Assembly: GCA_030686995.1 (NCBI GenBank)
Contig: CM060709.1
Coordinates: forward strand, 124,340,373-124,404,372
DNA: 64,000 bases
Direction: 5' to 3'
Source of the DNA: Artemisia argyi
Lineage: Eukaryota; Streptophyta; Magnoliopsida; Asterales; Asteraceae
The stretch's first letter is position 1. Every line of letters starts with the position of its first letter. Below, piece by piece: positions 1 to 11,400 of this stretch. A program made the translations under genes and the position numbers. Under the pieces are notes generated by a model. That model saw only the letters and a program-made list of their open reading frames with translations, was not told the origin of the DNA and did no database searches.

Positions 1-507
1 GCTAGCCAACTCATTTGTTTTCGGGAAGTTGAGGAACCATACAATTTTGGGCAAATTGCCAGCCGTAAATGGATTTGAGATGTCTTTACCAAGAGCCGTT
101 TGCTCCTGGACTAGCCAGTCCCTTTTGTCGCTTAGACAAGGCGGACTGATTACCAAAAATTTTGAAGCACCAGTGAAAAATTTTTGAAAAAATTTTTGAA
201 ATTTTGGCTAAAAATGGGGGTATTATATAGTAAAATGTGATAAAATTCGCTAGACTAGCGAATACCCCCCCCCCCCCCCCCCCACACTTAGCATGAATAT
301 TGCCCTCAATATTCAAAATCCCGGCTATTATGCCGACATTTAAAATGTAAAAGGGCAACATTACAAGCTAAGCGTGGAAAAACCATTTTGTTTTTTTCAC
401 TCTATTGTAACCATAGCATGGGGAACTCCCCCACACTTAGGGTGAAAACCCTATATGCCTGCTACTGTTTTTGTTTACCGAGTCGCTAGCTTGACTCGAC
501 CCCTAAT
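1..507 (-). other. 3' noncoding part of the left gypsy element
   Basis: No credible ORF. It holds a polypurine-like tract (minus AAGTGTGGGGGAG, 426-438) and a 19-base C run (265-283) ending another AAGTGTGGGG copy. Bases 60-120 resemble 6840-6900, which lie just before the polypurine tract of the flanking copy. The missing 3' LTR is therefore expected just outside the left edge of the window. Confidence 0.55.
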
Positions 508-2841
508 TCATTTGTCATTGGGGAATGTGGAAGAAGTGATCTCCATCGGACTTTCATTCAAAATGTTTGGACAAACATATGAAGCACGTGAAAGTTCCAC
601 ACCGATGAGATAAGTATCCGGCTCAAGATAATGATACATGAAAATGTCGGGATCAAATATAGTGTCCTCACTCCCGAAGGAGTGAAGAAGAGGAGAAATC
701 ACCTGGTAGGTGAAGGAAAGAAGAGAGATCTGAATAGCAATTAAGATAAGAACTTCCTCCTCAAGAAATGTATATTCAAGTGGAGGAGGCAAGTCCTTAA
801 GCTTGATCTCAGGAAATTTATCAGTTTCCTCAACTGATTGGATATCCTCATTATGAAGTTGTTTGGGTGGGAGAGGGGGGAATGAATCTTCATTTAACAA
901 ACTCTCCAGAAAGAGAATGTCCCCCTCAGGATCAAGATAATTATCATCAACTTCATATGAAGTTGAACTATCTTCAGTAAGAAAAGCCTCGAATTCGTCC
1001 AGATCATTTTCACTTTCCGGAGTAAGCGGATTGATCTGAGTAAGTTCAATCGAAGGATCACGAGACAGTAAGAATTCTAACTCTCTCAAATCCGCATCAA
1101 AGTCAAAGACTTCATTTTCATCCCTATGTGGGATGGGATCCATATGAGAGAGTTCATCAGCGAACTCTTCAAGAAGAAAGTCAACATCAGGGTGGAGAAG
1201 TGATGCATCAACGAATTCAATGTCTCCATAAGATAAACAATCATCACTGGAATCAGAGACAGTCTCAATTTGATCATTTGGATTATTAGGGGGTGAAGGA
1301 ATATCACACACATGATCCAAAGTCCCCTGTGACTCTCCTGGGATTGGGACAAGGATCTCAACACTAGACTTTATTAATTCGTCCGATTCCTTATTAGGAA
1401 CAGTGCTAAGATGCTCATCCCCCATGTTCGGAGAGTGAGTGTGAACTTCGGGTGTGATAATAGACTGAGGGGGATAAGAAAGACTAGCACATATAGAATT
1501 TATATTTTTCATGTGTTCTTCTGCTAGCAATTCTTGCATAGTCTTATCTCCCTGTGCTTCCATGGAAGAAATCTCAACTGATGAACTGGATGAATCTTTG
1601 TAATATTCCTTCATTTGAATAGAATCCTCATCATCGTCGTCATCATGAAGAGCAGCAAAGCGAAGATTGGCACGTATTTTAGCCGCTCTTTGCTCAGCAA
1701 GTAATTCTTCCATGCTCTTTTCGTTTCTCGCTGCTCGTTCTTCAGCAAGTAATTCTGCCATAGATTTCTCACGAGAGCTTTGAAACGATGTAGTAGCCAA
1801 CTCCTCCTTAAGATCTTTCAATATCTCAAGAGTCTCAATTAAAATGTCTTGCGCAGTAACAAGAGGAGTTGCTTGGGACATCTGGTATTGTGGAGGTGGG
1901 TCTGAATACGAATAGTCGTAATTGTTACAAGGAAACGGATTCCCTGTTTGACAATCAGAGCTAGTGTGTAGACCTCCACAATACTCACAACAGTAAAACT
2001 GATGTGGCTGTGAGTCGTGTGTGCTGTAGTCATAATTGTTATCAGGAAACTGCTCATAGACAAGCGTGTTTCCTGATTGACAATCAGAACTGTAGTGCGA
2101 ACCACCACAGTACTCACAACAGTAAAACTGTTGAGTCTGGCTTGGTGTAACTTGATACGAAGCATCATTGAAGTTTGGATAATATGATTCTTGCTCGTAT
2201 GAATGTGATGGGTAATCGAAAAAATTTGAAGAGTCGTTGAATGAGTCTTGATTAGGGTCATAAGCAAATGAATTACTCGACCCACAAAACAAACAACTCC
2301 CGTTTTGAATATCGTTACCACATTGCACACATGTACACCAACGACATGGCAAACCAAAAAGAGGCTCACCACAACCGACACAAGGAACAAAATCTGGAGG
2401 TGGGACAAGTGGTGTGCTCTTAGAGCTAGCAATTTCCACCACTTCCGTTATGGTCTCGGGTTTTGGTTCTTGATAAACGTGAAGGTTAGGTAAGTCGTTC
2501 TTTTCAGTCTCTGCCCTAAGCTCAGCACGCATGCTTGACAAACTTTTGACCGTAAACCGTGAAAGGTTAGGATCAATTCTTGACGGTTTAGGAGTAATTG
2601 TGAGCTTAGGTTCTTGGACAACCGTAGGTTGGACGTATTTAGCACTTCCATCGTCAGAGGAAAGTACAGGGTCCTTTGTCACCTCGGTTTCTTGATTCAT
2701 TTCCCTCACCGGAGAGGGAATAGGAATCGAAGGTCCATCATAATCACTACGACATCTCGATATTTTTGATAAGGCCATAAGTTTTTCAATTTTGCTCTGA
2801 AAGGCCCATTGTTCAAAGAAATCGTCATCGAGAGATGTCAT
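508..2841 (-). CDS. Gag-position zinc-finger ORF of a Tat/Athila-type element
   Basis: Uninterrupted 777-residue ORF starting at the first ATG after the primer site (MTSLDDDFFEQWAF). Seen: a cysteine cluster near residues 153-188 (CVGCGEPLFGLPCRWC, then CVQCG and CLFCG); two copies of a CCEYCGG-x-H-x-SSDC knuckle (about 240-255 and 285-300); a lysine/alanine-rich repeat KSMAELLAEERAA / KSMEELLAEQRAA / KTMQELLAEEH suggesting coiled coil; an acidic run; and near the C-terminus the string LKDLPPPLEYTFLEEE. That string matches the segment that normally leads into gypsy reverse transcriptase, but no polymerase follows. Known: such long Cys-rich gag-like ORFs accompany non-autonomous gypsy elements in composites. 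Likely role: particle protein or nucleic-acid binding. It could still be expressed, because it has no internal stop. Confidence 0.65.
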   Translation of the reverse strand: MTSLDDDFFEQWAFQSKIEKLMALSKISRCRSDYDGPSIPIPSPVREMNQETEVTKDPVLSSDDGSAKYVQPTVVQEPKLTITPKPSRIDPNLSRFTVKSLSSMRAELRAETEKNDLPNLHVYQEPKPETITEVVEIASSKSTPLVPPPDFVPCVGCGEPLFGLPCRWCTCVQCGNDIQNGSCLFCGSSNSFAYDPNQDSFNDSSNFFDYPSHSYEQESYYPNFNDASYQVTPSQTQQFYCCEYCGGSHYSSDCQSGNTLVYEQFPDNNYDYSTHDSQPHQFYCCEYCGGLHTSSDCQTGNPFPCNNYDYSYSDPPPQYQMSQATPLVTAQDILIETLEILKDLKEELATTSFQSSREKSMAELLAEERAARNEKSMEELLAEQRAAKIRANLRFAALHDDDDDEDSIQMKEYYKDSSSSSVEISSMEAQGDKTMQELLAEEHMKNINSICASLSYPPQSIITPEVHTHSPNMGDEHLSTVPNKESDELIKSSVEILVPIPGESQGTLDHVCDIPSPPNNPNDQIETVSDSSDDCLSYGDIEFVDASLLHPDVDFLLEEFADELSHMDPIPHRDENEVFDFDADLRELEFLLSRDPSIELTQINPLTPESENDLDEFEAFLTEDSSTSYEVDDNYLDPEGDILFLESLLNEDSFPPLPPKQLHNEDIQSVEETDKFPEIKLKDLPPPLEYTFLEEEVLILIAIQISLLSFTYQVISPLLHSFGSEDTIFDPDIFMYHYLEPDTYLIGVELSRASYVCPNILNESPMEITSSTFPNDK

Positions 2842-3012
2842 ATAGAATTATACATGAGAGGGGTATAAGAAGGTAGAATCAAATGGATAGAGGGTAAAGA
2901 AAAATATTTTTGGGTTTTTATGAAAGGATATGAACAAGGGTGGATAAATGTACAATGGAATGAATTCCAAAAACACTAATCAGAAAAACCGTTTAGATAA
3001 ACACGCACAACC

Positions 3013-3031
3013 TCCCCGGCAGCGGCGCCAA
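3013..3031 (-). other. Primer-binding site (tRNA-Asp-like)
   Basis: The minus strand reads TTGGCGCCGCTGCCGGGGA, close to the complement of a plant tRNA-Asp 3' end. It lies 4 bases beyond the LTR terminus. It fixes element orientation and the LTR edge. Confidence 0.8.
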
Positions 3032-3035
3032 AAGT

Positions 3036-6000
3036 TGATTGAGGCAAAAGCAGTCAACTAAATTCAACCACGGATGTGGTCAAACAAGTCAAACTCCTAA
3101 GGCTCAATGCTCCGCGGAAGTATAAGGTTTCCCCGGGTCGTTATGTCCCGACGAGGTGTGAATTGTAATTAAACGGTTTCGTGATCGGGCGAATTTGGAT
3201 GAGAAAAAGGTTTGTGTGTGATTGAACTAAGGAATCTACAATGAAATAGCTTAAACAAGCTATGTGGATAAGACGGGAAGCTAAGAAAAACCAGAAACGA
3301 TTAAAACCTAAAAACGCGTACGTTACGTTTAAATAAACGTAGACGTACAAAATAAAACGCGAGTTTTGGTAAAATAAAATACTTACAAAAGTGAAAATCA
3401 CATTTTTACAATCCTAATAATAAAAGAAACTTTTTAGAAAATTAAAATTACTTTTTACACTATTTAATTATTTAATATTAATTAAAAACTATTTAATACT
3501 TATTATTAATACTTAAATAACTAAAATACACTACAATTTAATTTAAATACTAAAAAGGTGAAAATAAAATTCCTAAAATTATAAAATAACTAAAAACAAC
3601 TTTTAAAAATAAAAATAAGTATTTTTTGTCTTTTTGTGGTTTTTATATTAATTAATAACTAATTAATTACAAATTAACTAATTAAACTATTTTAAATTAA
3701 GAAAAATACTAAATGAACAGTAAAAATTCTAATAAAATTTCTAAAATTATTTTACAACATATAAAAGCTATAAAAATATAAAAACTAGGTTTTACCTTAT
3801 AAAAACTAATTATGCTATTTTAAACTTAATATTAATTAATAATTAATAAAACTAGGATTAATTCTAATAAATACTAAATGATAAAATAAAAATCTGAGAA
3901 AATTATTATAAATGCTTTAATATAAGAGGAATTTAAGAAAAATATAAAATAGCTAAGTTCTTAATAAAAATCTAAAAATGAAAAATAAAATTAAAGAAAA
4001 TTAAACAGAAACTATCACTTAAATTTAAATTGGTTTTTCTTGGTTTTTCTTTTGGAAACTTATTTTACAACTAAAAATGAAGAACTTTTGTAAAAACAAA
4101 CTTTTTAGAAGCTAAAGATAAGCAAAGCAAGTGCTTATTATGGTGACAGTTGACTTTGGTCAACTGTCAAGGGAAAATGGTAATGTGGACTACTAGAGGG
4201 GCCCACAAAGGATAAGACTGATGCAAATAAGCTATGAGAACTATAATAAGCTAGAAAAAGCAACTTAGAACCACAGAATAGGCAGAATGGTCAAAATAAG
4301 CAAATCCAATAACCATTTGACACTCAGAATTGGGACAGATTTGTGGAGGTGATTCAGGTGGGGCCCAGTGGGTGTGAAGTCAAACCAAGGGTCAAAACAT
4401 GGACCCTGGTAGGAGGGGGGATGGAAGGAACAATTTTTTGGATGTGGGGCCCACTGTGGTGGCTGGAAAACCACCACCAAGTGGTGGTGGTGGGATTGGG
4501 ACTGCAGATGCAGATGGGTGCATAGCCCTGCAGCCCACTTGGGGTGGCTGTGGGGCCCTCAAGTAAAATCACAAAAATGAAAGGAGGGGGGAAATCAGTA
4601 GTTGGGGTGGTAGACTTCAATTAGAAACAAAAATCAACTTCTAAAGCAACACAAAAAATTCACATTAAATCCTTGAAGTTTTGCAAAAATCTGAAAAACA
4701 AACTTTGACTTTTTCTAAAAAACTAGGTACTTTGACTATGATGAACTTGTGATTGATCCTACATGCAAAATAAGTTGTAATATGTTATTTTAAGACCAAA
4801 TTAAGATTAGTTCACAAGTTTCAAACCAAATGGGTGAGTTTTGGACCCTAACTGACCCAACAGTGATCTGCCAAGATCAAATGATGATGACTTTGACTTT
4901 AGGTAGAATTGGTGTTGAATTTATGATCACTTAGACTTAGTATGGACCTAAGTAGTTAATCTAAACCAAGAAATACATTAACAAACAACCCAAGCTCAGC
5001 CAAACAGCATGATCCAAACACCCTTTAAGACTAATTTTTGAACTACAATTTGCAAATTTAAAACTACACATCCAATTTGTTAAGCCTGAAACTGATCACT
5101 AAGATAAAATAGGAGATAAATATACAAAAATGACACTAGTAACACAACAAGAACAAGCAGAAGCAACTTAGACTAATTTGAGACAGTTAATATACACTTA
5201 AGAGCTTAGACACCTACAAGCTAACAAATAGTACTCAATTAGCTTTGAACAACCAAAATAATCACAGATAAGATACTAAACAAGCAAATGAGCATATGCT
5301 ACAGTAGATAATCAAAATTGAGAGAATGGCTTACAAGTAGTTCCCAACACAGAACATGAACCAGAATCACAACTCACAACCTAATGCCTTCCTTAAGGCT
5401 ACTAAACCAAAACAAACATCCAAGATCCACAGGTACTGCCTTCCTTCTTCTATGAGACTATTTTTTTATTTTTCTTTTATTTTTCTTACTTTTTTTTTTG
5501 ATTATTTTTAGTAAACCCTATGAAAACTGATTTAAAAGCTTAACAAGCTTATAAAAGCTTATTTGTGAACTTGATTGAGCTTATAGAAGTACTTAAAACA
5601 GCATTTAACAATATATAGCAAAATTGTCAATTTTGCCAAAATGATGCATAAACTAAATTTGTAGATTATACTGAAATTAAGGTTTAAACAAAGCTTGTAT
5701 TAATCACTAAACTGAATACAACTTGAATTTAAGAAAGAATTTAAAGGTTTTACAATGGAAATTAAAAGTCTACACTACGAAAATGGTCTAAGACATGTGA
5801 CAAACTATATCTTCTCTTTTTCATCATCTTTATAGGCCTTGGAGTCTCTTCTCTTTCTTTCCCACCTTTCTTGACCCTTGGATTGCTTTAGATTGATCCT
5901 GACCCTCTGTTTTGTATTTGGCGGGAAAACGACTTTTTGCAATTGGGTGGGTAGGCTTTGGCAGTTGGGTGTAATTAATGGTGGGTTGGTGCTAGTATTA

Positions 6001-6798
6001 ATGGGGAAGGTGGAGTTGGTGAAAAGGAGAGGAGGGGGGAGGTACATGGAGGGAAAGGACCCTGGTTTTGTGGGATTGTGTTGGGAGAGAAGGGTCAAAC
6101 TGGGCGTTGACCGTGGGGAAGGGATTATTTGAAACGGTTTTAAGTTTTTATTATAAAAGGGAGTGGGCCGGTTGGTTTAATGATTGGGCTTGGGAACTTG
6201 GGGTAGCAGTTCGGCTAGGGGGTAAGGTTTAGTGGATCAGGGATGGATTGGGTTGTTTTTATTTGGGGCTAATAATACCCAAGGGTCCATTTGGTATATT
6301 TAGTAAACACAAGGACCATTCATGTACTTTTGCAAAAGTTAAGGACTGAAAATGAAACTTTCCCAAAGTGCTCATAAGGACTTATTTTGCCAATACTCCA
6401 AAGTTTCAAAAACCATTTTTATGCCTTTTTCATTTTTTAAAATTTCCCGAGGACTAAAAATGACATTTTTCAAAGTTCGGGGACCAAAAGTGAAAATTCT
6501 CAAAACTTTTACCCAAGTGTTATTTTTGATAACTTTTTATTTTAAAAGGACTTGGGTTGATTTTTCTTGCAAAATAATTGCACAGGGACTAGTTTTGTTA
6601 ATTTTTGAAAGTCGGGGGACTGAAACTGCCAATTTTGCAAACTTTGTGCATTTTTCATCTGTTTTTACTCGTTTTGCATCTAGAACATATAAAACACAAT
6701 TTTGAAATATTTTTAGTATTTTGATGCATTACTGAGTGTTTTTGTATGTTTTGCAGTTCAGATTAGACCAAAAATGATGAGTGTTTGACCACTCATCA
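3036..6798 (-). repeat. Long terminal repeat of the left gypsy element
   Basis: About 3.76 kb, bounded on the plus strand by TGATTGAGG and CACTCATCA, giving short inverted ends (TGAT/ATCA). It lies between a polypurine tract and a primer site. The interior is AT-rich at 3400-4100, with a G-rich patch at 4340-4560 containing a perfect 9-bp hairpin (CCACCACCA/TGGTGGTGG, 4471-4490). At 6330-6660 there is a run of degenerate repeats around GGGGACTAAAANTGNCA. The short ORFs inside it (for example at 4265-4620 and 5805-6132) have no family signal and I do not call them genes. Confidence 0.75.
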
Positions 6799-6901
6799 AT
6801 CCCCCACACTAAACTATTGCTAGTCCCTAGCACTACTGTTTTGAAAACTTGATGGATTTGAAAAACTCTTTACCAAAAGCCATCACTTCTGGAGTAGCCA
6901 G
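6799..6901 (-). repeat. Polypurine tract and 3' internal stub
   Basis: Minus-strand AGTGTGGGGGAT directly precedes the LTR start TGATGAG. The next 90 bases resemble window bases 60-120, the corresponding 3' region of the left copy. This stub shows that the LTR at 3036-6798 once served as a 3' LTR as well as a 5' LTR. Confidence 0.6.
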
Positions 6902-7210
6902 GTGTCTCTAGTCCGTATGCAGTGTCCTTAGCACTAATGAAATGAATTCGCACCTAAACCAATCCGGTTACGCGAATTTGAAAATCCGTAAACTAAACTT
7001 ACGATGAAATGTGTAATGCACGTGAATGATGAAATCTTTTCCGGAAATGAATAGTGTTTAGTGAATAGTAATTTTTCTGAATGCTTCTCGGAATGTCAAA
7101 CTGACACCAAAAATGATGAACAGTAAACTAATGAATAGTGTTTTGATGAATAGTGTTTTCCCAAAGTTCGGGAAATGACCTGAAATGACCTGAAATGGTG
7201 AGTTGTGCCA
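6902..7210 (-). repeat. TE-A 3' LTR remnant
   Basis: About 300 bases nearly identical to 13923-14221 at the outer end of the TE-A 5' LTR. It ends in GTTGTGCCA where the other copy has GTTGTGACA. The rest of this LTR is missing and replaced by sequence from the left gypsy element. It contains ATGAATAGTG-type repeats. Confidence 0.65.
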
Positions 7211-7227
7211 GTCTTCCCCTCTAAAAG
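7211..7227 (-). other. TE-A polypurine tract
   Basis: The minus strand reads CTTTTAGAGGGGAAGAC immediately before the 3' LTR. The same tract and the following CTTCGGGACGAAGTTCC are conserved at the matching site of TE-B (31813-31850). Confidence 0.65.
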
Positions 7228-7364
7228 GAACTTCGTCCCGAAGTTCAGCTCGTTCGTTCCACATATGTGCCTAGTGGTCTGATTCGACAATGCAAACTTT
7301 CCCATACTCGAGCATAGCCCTCAAAAGACCTTCCTTAGGTTAATCCTGTAGGTAACCAATTTCA

Positions 7365-7408
7365 CTTAATCCCGCAACTCATCAAACAAGAATTGTCATG
7401 AGATTAGG
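7365..7408 (-). promoter_or_regulatory. 5'-leader hairpin, weaker copy
   Basis: CTTAATC (7365-7371) can pair with GATTAGG (7402-7408) around a loop containing AACAAGAATTGTCAT. It is a decayed relative of the hairpins at 7437-7494 and 39549-39600. One pair is broken in the minus-strand RNA. Confidence 0.45.
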
Positions 7409-7436
7409 CTAAATCGGTTTGAGTGATGACTTTAAC

Positions 7437-7494
7437 TTTTAGCTTGATTTTCGCAACCCATCAAACAAGAACTGTCACTAGAATCAAGCTAAAA
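7437..7494 (-). promoter_or_regulatory. 5'-leader hairpin with conserved loop
   Basis: Perfect 13-bp inverted repeat: 7437-7449 (TTTTAGCTTGATT) pairs with 7482-7494 (AATCAAGCTAAAA). The loop includes AAACAAGAACTGTCAC. The same loop sits in a differently paired 13-bp stem in TE-C (39549-39600). It lies between the primer site and the former gag start of TE-A, in the RNA leader. A packaging or dimerisation signal is a plausible role but unproven. Confidence 0.6.
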
Positions 7495-8069
7495 ATCAAG
7501 GTCTGGATTCAACATCCTTGAAAAAGGTCTTTTGAAAGATTGGCTCGACTTTGGAATTGCTTACACACAATCCAGACAAAATATCATTATAACTATTCTC
7601 AGTGTTGCAAAATTCATTTCTTAGTCAAATATAGGTGGTCAGCCTATGTCCTACTATCCCGGGTTGAATATAAATGACCAGTCTATATTCCACCGAGGTT
7701 CCATGAATTTTGAAATACTCAGCTCAGTTATACTAATACTATGTCCTTCACAAATACTAAGACGTTTAGAAAGACTAAGGCAGGTGACCAAACTCGAGGT
7801 CAAATGATGAAACTATGCAAGGAAAAAGATAACGCTGTGATATATATGATACGTGAACATGCTTATATGAAAGACAAATATAGTAATCAACTATAATAAA
7901 TGAATATATTATATCAGATAATGAGACACAAATCTCATCACCTATGTCAGCAACTAACCACAAATGAGGCTTCAGCTTGGCAGGCAGGCACGTGACGGTC
8001 ATAGGGTTAAGTTATCTTGAAAGTAGCTATAGTCTAGGTTTTAAAAACACTTAGTTCGCTATAGCCAAA
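7495..8069 (-). other. TE-A untranslated leader
   Basis: Noncoding. The part from about 7550 to 8069 is closely similar to 33890-34396 of TE-B, including the GTGGTCAGCCTATGTCCTAC stretch. This supports a shared 5' leader in these gypsy families. The 75-residue ORF at 7775-8002 lies inside this leader and recurs in diverged form at 34074-34328. I do not regard it as a gene. Confidence 0.6.
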
Positions 8070-8081
8070 GCTCTGGTACCA
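8070..8081 (-). other. TE-A primer-binding site (tRNA-Met)
   Basis: The minus strand reads TGGTACCAGAGC, one base from the classical tRNA-iMet complement. It is three bases from the LTR end TGTGACA. Confidence 0.8.
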
Positions 8082-8458
8082 ATCTGTCACACCCTCAAAA
8101 TCGGGTCCAGCGGAAGCATACATGTAGCTGGGGTGTAACACAATTGGTATTACAACACAAGTTCAAAAATGGTTTTCACTTGAATCATTTAGAATAAAAT
8201 AGTTAAATCAAAAATGTTGAATTTACATTGTTAAAAGTAGTGCGGAAGTAGGCCCTTAAAATAGTTTAAAACGGTCCCCAAATGAATAAATCAGAGTCTT
8301 CTATGACCATGTCATGCCCTGCCAAAACCTCCAGTAGCGTACCATATGATTAAACCTGAAAATACATGCTAAAGTGTCAACACGAGGTTGGTGAGTTCAT
8401 AGAGTTTGTTTAACAAATAAAGTCTATAGAAAAATGATCACACAGCAAAGGCATCGTA

Positions 8459-11400
8459 TGTAACAAGACGCATTTTCGGGTTACTATTCATTTTTACTAT
8501 TCATAATTACTATTCACATTTTACTATTCACTTTCACTATTCACTCCCGAAATTTTTATTTCATATTCTCGTAAGTTAAACTATTTTAATGATAATCCGA
8601 GAATTTGACACTCGTCGGATCATTTCTGCAAAAATCACAAAGCCGTGTCCGAGATTTACTTTTAGGTTTAAACGTCATTCCAGCATCCCGATATGTCCAT
8701 AAAACACTATAAACAATAGAAATATGATTTTCTCTCATTTTAGGACAATTCCAAAAGTTTTGGAATTTTACGTTTTCCAGTTCAGCGTTTTACGCGAATT
8801 ACGCGTTTTAGACTCGCGTTTCCAGTTTTAGCAGCGTTTAAGCAACCCGATAGAACTTGCCACTCATTAAATATGCTAAGATAGGTTATATTAATAAGTT
8901 TTAACATATTTATAAGTTTCATATTTTTAGGATACCCGATTTTAAGTTTTATGACTTAACGACTTACTGTTAGCGATTACCGGGACCAAAACTCACTCCT
9001 TAACTTAGATAAGACCATGCCTACTCACCTAGTCACCCTTATCTCATTATGGCCGACTTAGGAGGGGGGGGGGGAGTCACCTAGAATGTGTCTTGATCTT
9101 ATACTTGAAGTCTTGGATTCATTACATGGGTTAAACTTGGCCATTAAGCTTCCTAAATATCCTAAAACTAACCATGGTTAAATTCTAACCCAAGATATGG
9201 TTAACTAATTTTCCCATGCTATAAATAGCCAACTAGAAACACTTTGATCTTCATCTTTTCATCACCAAAAATGCCACACCATCAATCCCTAGCACCATGA
9301 TCCTTTGATCTTCAATATACAAGTTACACTACAAAGTTCAAGGTCTTAGTATTCTCTACCTAGTTCTTAAGTTTGTTTGGTGATTCCATGGTTGAATTAG
9401 GAGCTACACAAGGTTACTAGGGCTGAAGTTAAATGGTTTTCACAAGGGTTAGATCAAGGCTAGCAAGGGTTACAAGAGTTGTGGTGAAGGGTTTGCAAGC
9501 ATAGGTTTAGTGTCCTAGTTCATACTTGACTTCCTTTCTTAAGAGAAAGCCAAAAGTTGTAAGAAACCCTTATACACTTTCTTGCTCCATATCATTTTCA
9601 TACTTATTATGTTTTTTTCATGCTATATATGGTCTTTGTATTATGCTCATGATGTATAAAAACTAGTAAAACAAGTTATGGTATATATATGTTAACTTAT
9701 GTTGTTTAAACAAGTAAACTAGTGACTTTTATGGAGAACCACAACCAAAATAGTATAACTATGACATGAAACACTTACTTACTGTTATAGATGACTTAAA
9801 AAGGAAAACATAGCAATTTGAATCACCTAAAACGAGTACACGAGTCAAAAGTTATGACCATTTGAAGCTAGCGAAACCAAAACGGCAAAACTGCCTATGC
9901 AAACTGTTTTGCATTCTGCCAATTTTGAAAGTCCCACTTCTGCTCCGATTCATCAAAAAGTTAAAACACGAAAGTTGTCCGGAACAACGTTTTTGTTCGG
10001 GATTAAAGAAGCTCGTGCCCTGAAAACGCTTTCTGAGTGATAATTTTCTTCAAATTCTTAACAGCCCATTTTTAGACCAAAGTAACTATATAATGGTTAT
10101 AATTACATGAGACCAAGAGGTCTAATGACCTAAAGCCAAGACCACAACCATGGCTAAAGCCAAGGTTGAGTCTCAAGACCATGGTAACAATGACCAAGAT
10201 CACGGCAAAGCCACGGCTAAAGACCATATAACTTTTAAAGATCAAAAACATATATACATGTTATCAAATACTACAATAGTAGGGAGCCTCATGTGAGGAG
10301 TTCATTAAGTAAGCCATTGAGATGAGTTGTGGATTTATGGATTAAAGTGTCCTGGCTCCTCGAACGTTTACTCCATGACTTCTGAATTATGTCGGCCCGA
10401 ACGGTAGTAAGAGATATACAACCTATACATGTTTCATAAACCATTTATATTTAAAGACTTACACTATATACTAAGTACCACATCATGAACATTATGGAAG
10501 ACATATATAGGCAATTCTTCGTATTCTTAGACGTTACTCCAAACCTAAGTCGCAACGTTCTATTATAGGCTGCTCTTAGAGACTTTCGCGATTCGACTAC
10601 CACTTTCATTTCTCATTACATAGACTTAAGGTGAGTCATAGCCCCTACTCTTTTCATACTTGTTTTAACTCTTTGGGGGAGATACATGCACAACTACTTG
10701 CTTACTTGTACAAATACTCAAAGCTTTTATACTTGATTGTCTTATACTTGATTGCATTATACTTGATTTCATAAATACATGACTGTTTTATACTTTGGGA
10801 AATGGCACCCAGTAAACTTTTATACTTTGGGAAGTGGCTCCCAGTTATCTTTGGGAAGTGGCTCCCAGTTTTCTTTGGGAAGTTGCTCCCAGTTGTCTTT
10901 GGGAAGTGGCTCCCAGTTGTCTTTGGGAATTGGCTCCCAAGTGAGGTCTTCGGAGATGAAGTGTAGACTCACGACTAATTGCTTAACTGTTTTGATGAAC
11001 TTATACATGTCTTTATCATACTATATGTTAGCAGTGGGTTGTGAACACACAGGTTACAAGTCTCTTATGGCGGGACTTGCAACTAAGTGGATTCATGATG
11101 CCTTTGCTGTGCGAATATTCTTTAAGGCCTTTCAACTGTTTTAAGACAAACTCTATGAACTCACCAACCATTGTGTTGACACTTTAGCATGTTTATCTCA
11201 GGTTAGCAAGGCGATAGCTAGTGCGTGGAACATAGAGTCAAGCTGCATATTCTGAAGACTTACGCTTTTATCATTTACCATTCAAAACATTTTGTATACA
11301 TTTATGTATCATACTTTGGAATCTCATGTTTGTAACTTTGAATTCTTTAATCGAATGGTAACTTTTCAAAACGTCTCATTTAGAGTTCGTTTTCTATAAC

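Larger units (their letters stand above)
1..6901 (-). mobile_element. Ty3/gypsy Tat/Athila-type element, non-autonomous, partial
   Basis: Read on the minus strand the order is: a piece of 3' internal DNA with polypurine tract (6901-6799), LTR (6798-3036), primer site (3031-3013), a long ORF (2841-508) and noncoding 3' DNA running off the window. Seen: LTR ends TGATGAG and CAATCA, a GGCGCC-type primer site and AGTGTGGGGGA tracts. Known: long LTRs, a tRNA-Asp-like primer site and gag-position ORFs of this kind typify plant Tat/Athila lineages. No reverse transcriptase or integrase is visible, so it probably depended on a helper. Because a polypurine tract precedes this LTR and a primer site follows it, the piece looks like part of a tandem LTR-internal-LTR array or a recombinant. 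The 6901 edge abuts TE-A LTR sequence with no target-site duplication. Confidence 0.75.

Noticed and set aside
86..361. 91-residue minus-strand ORF with a glycine run
   Set aside because: Created by the C-run at 265-283 in noncoding element DNA.
4265..4620. Overlapping ORFs in a G-rich patch of the left LTR
   Set aside because: Both strands open because of composition; no domain signal.
10779..11144. Repetitive 121-residue ORF in the solo LTR
   Set aside because: Translation of the 24-bp minisatellite; no gene evidence.
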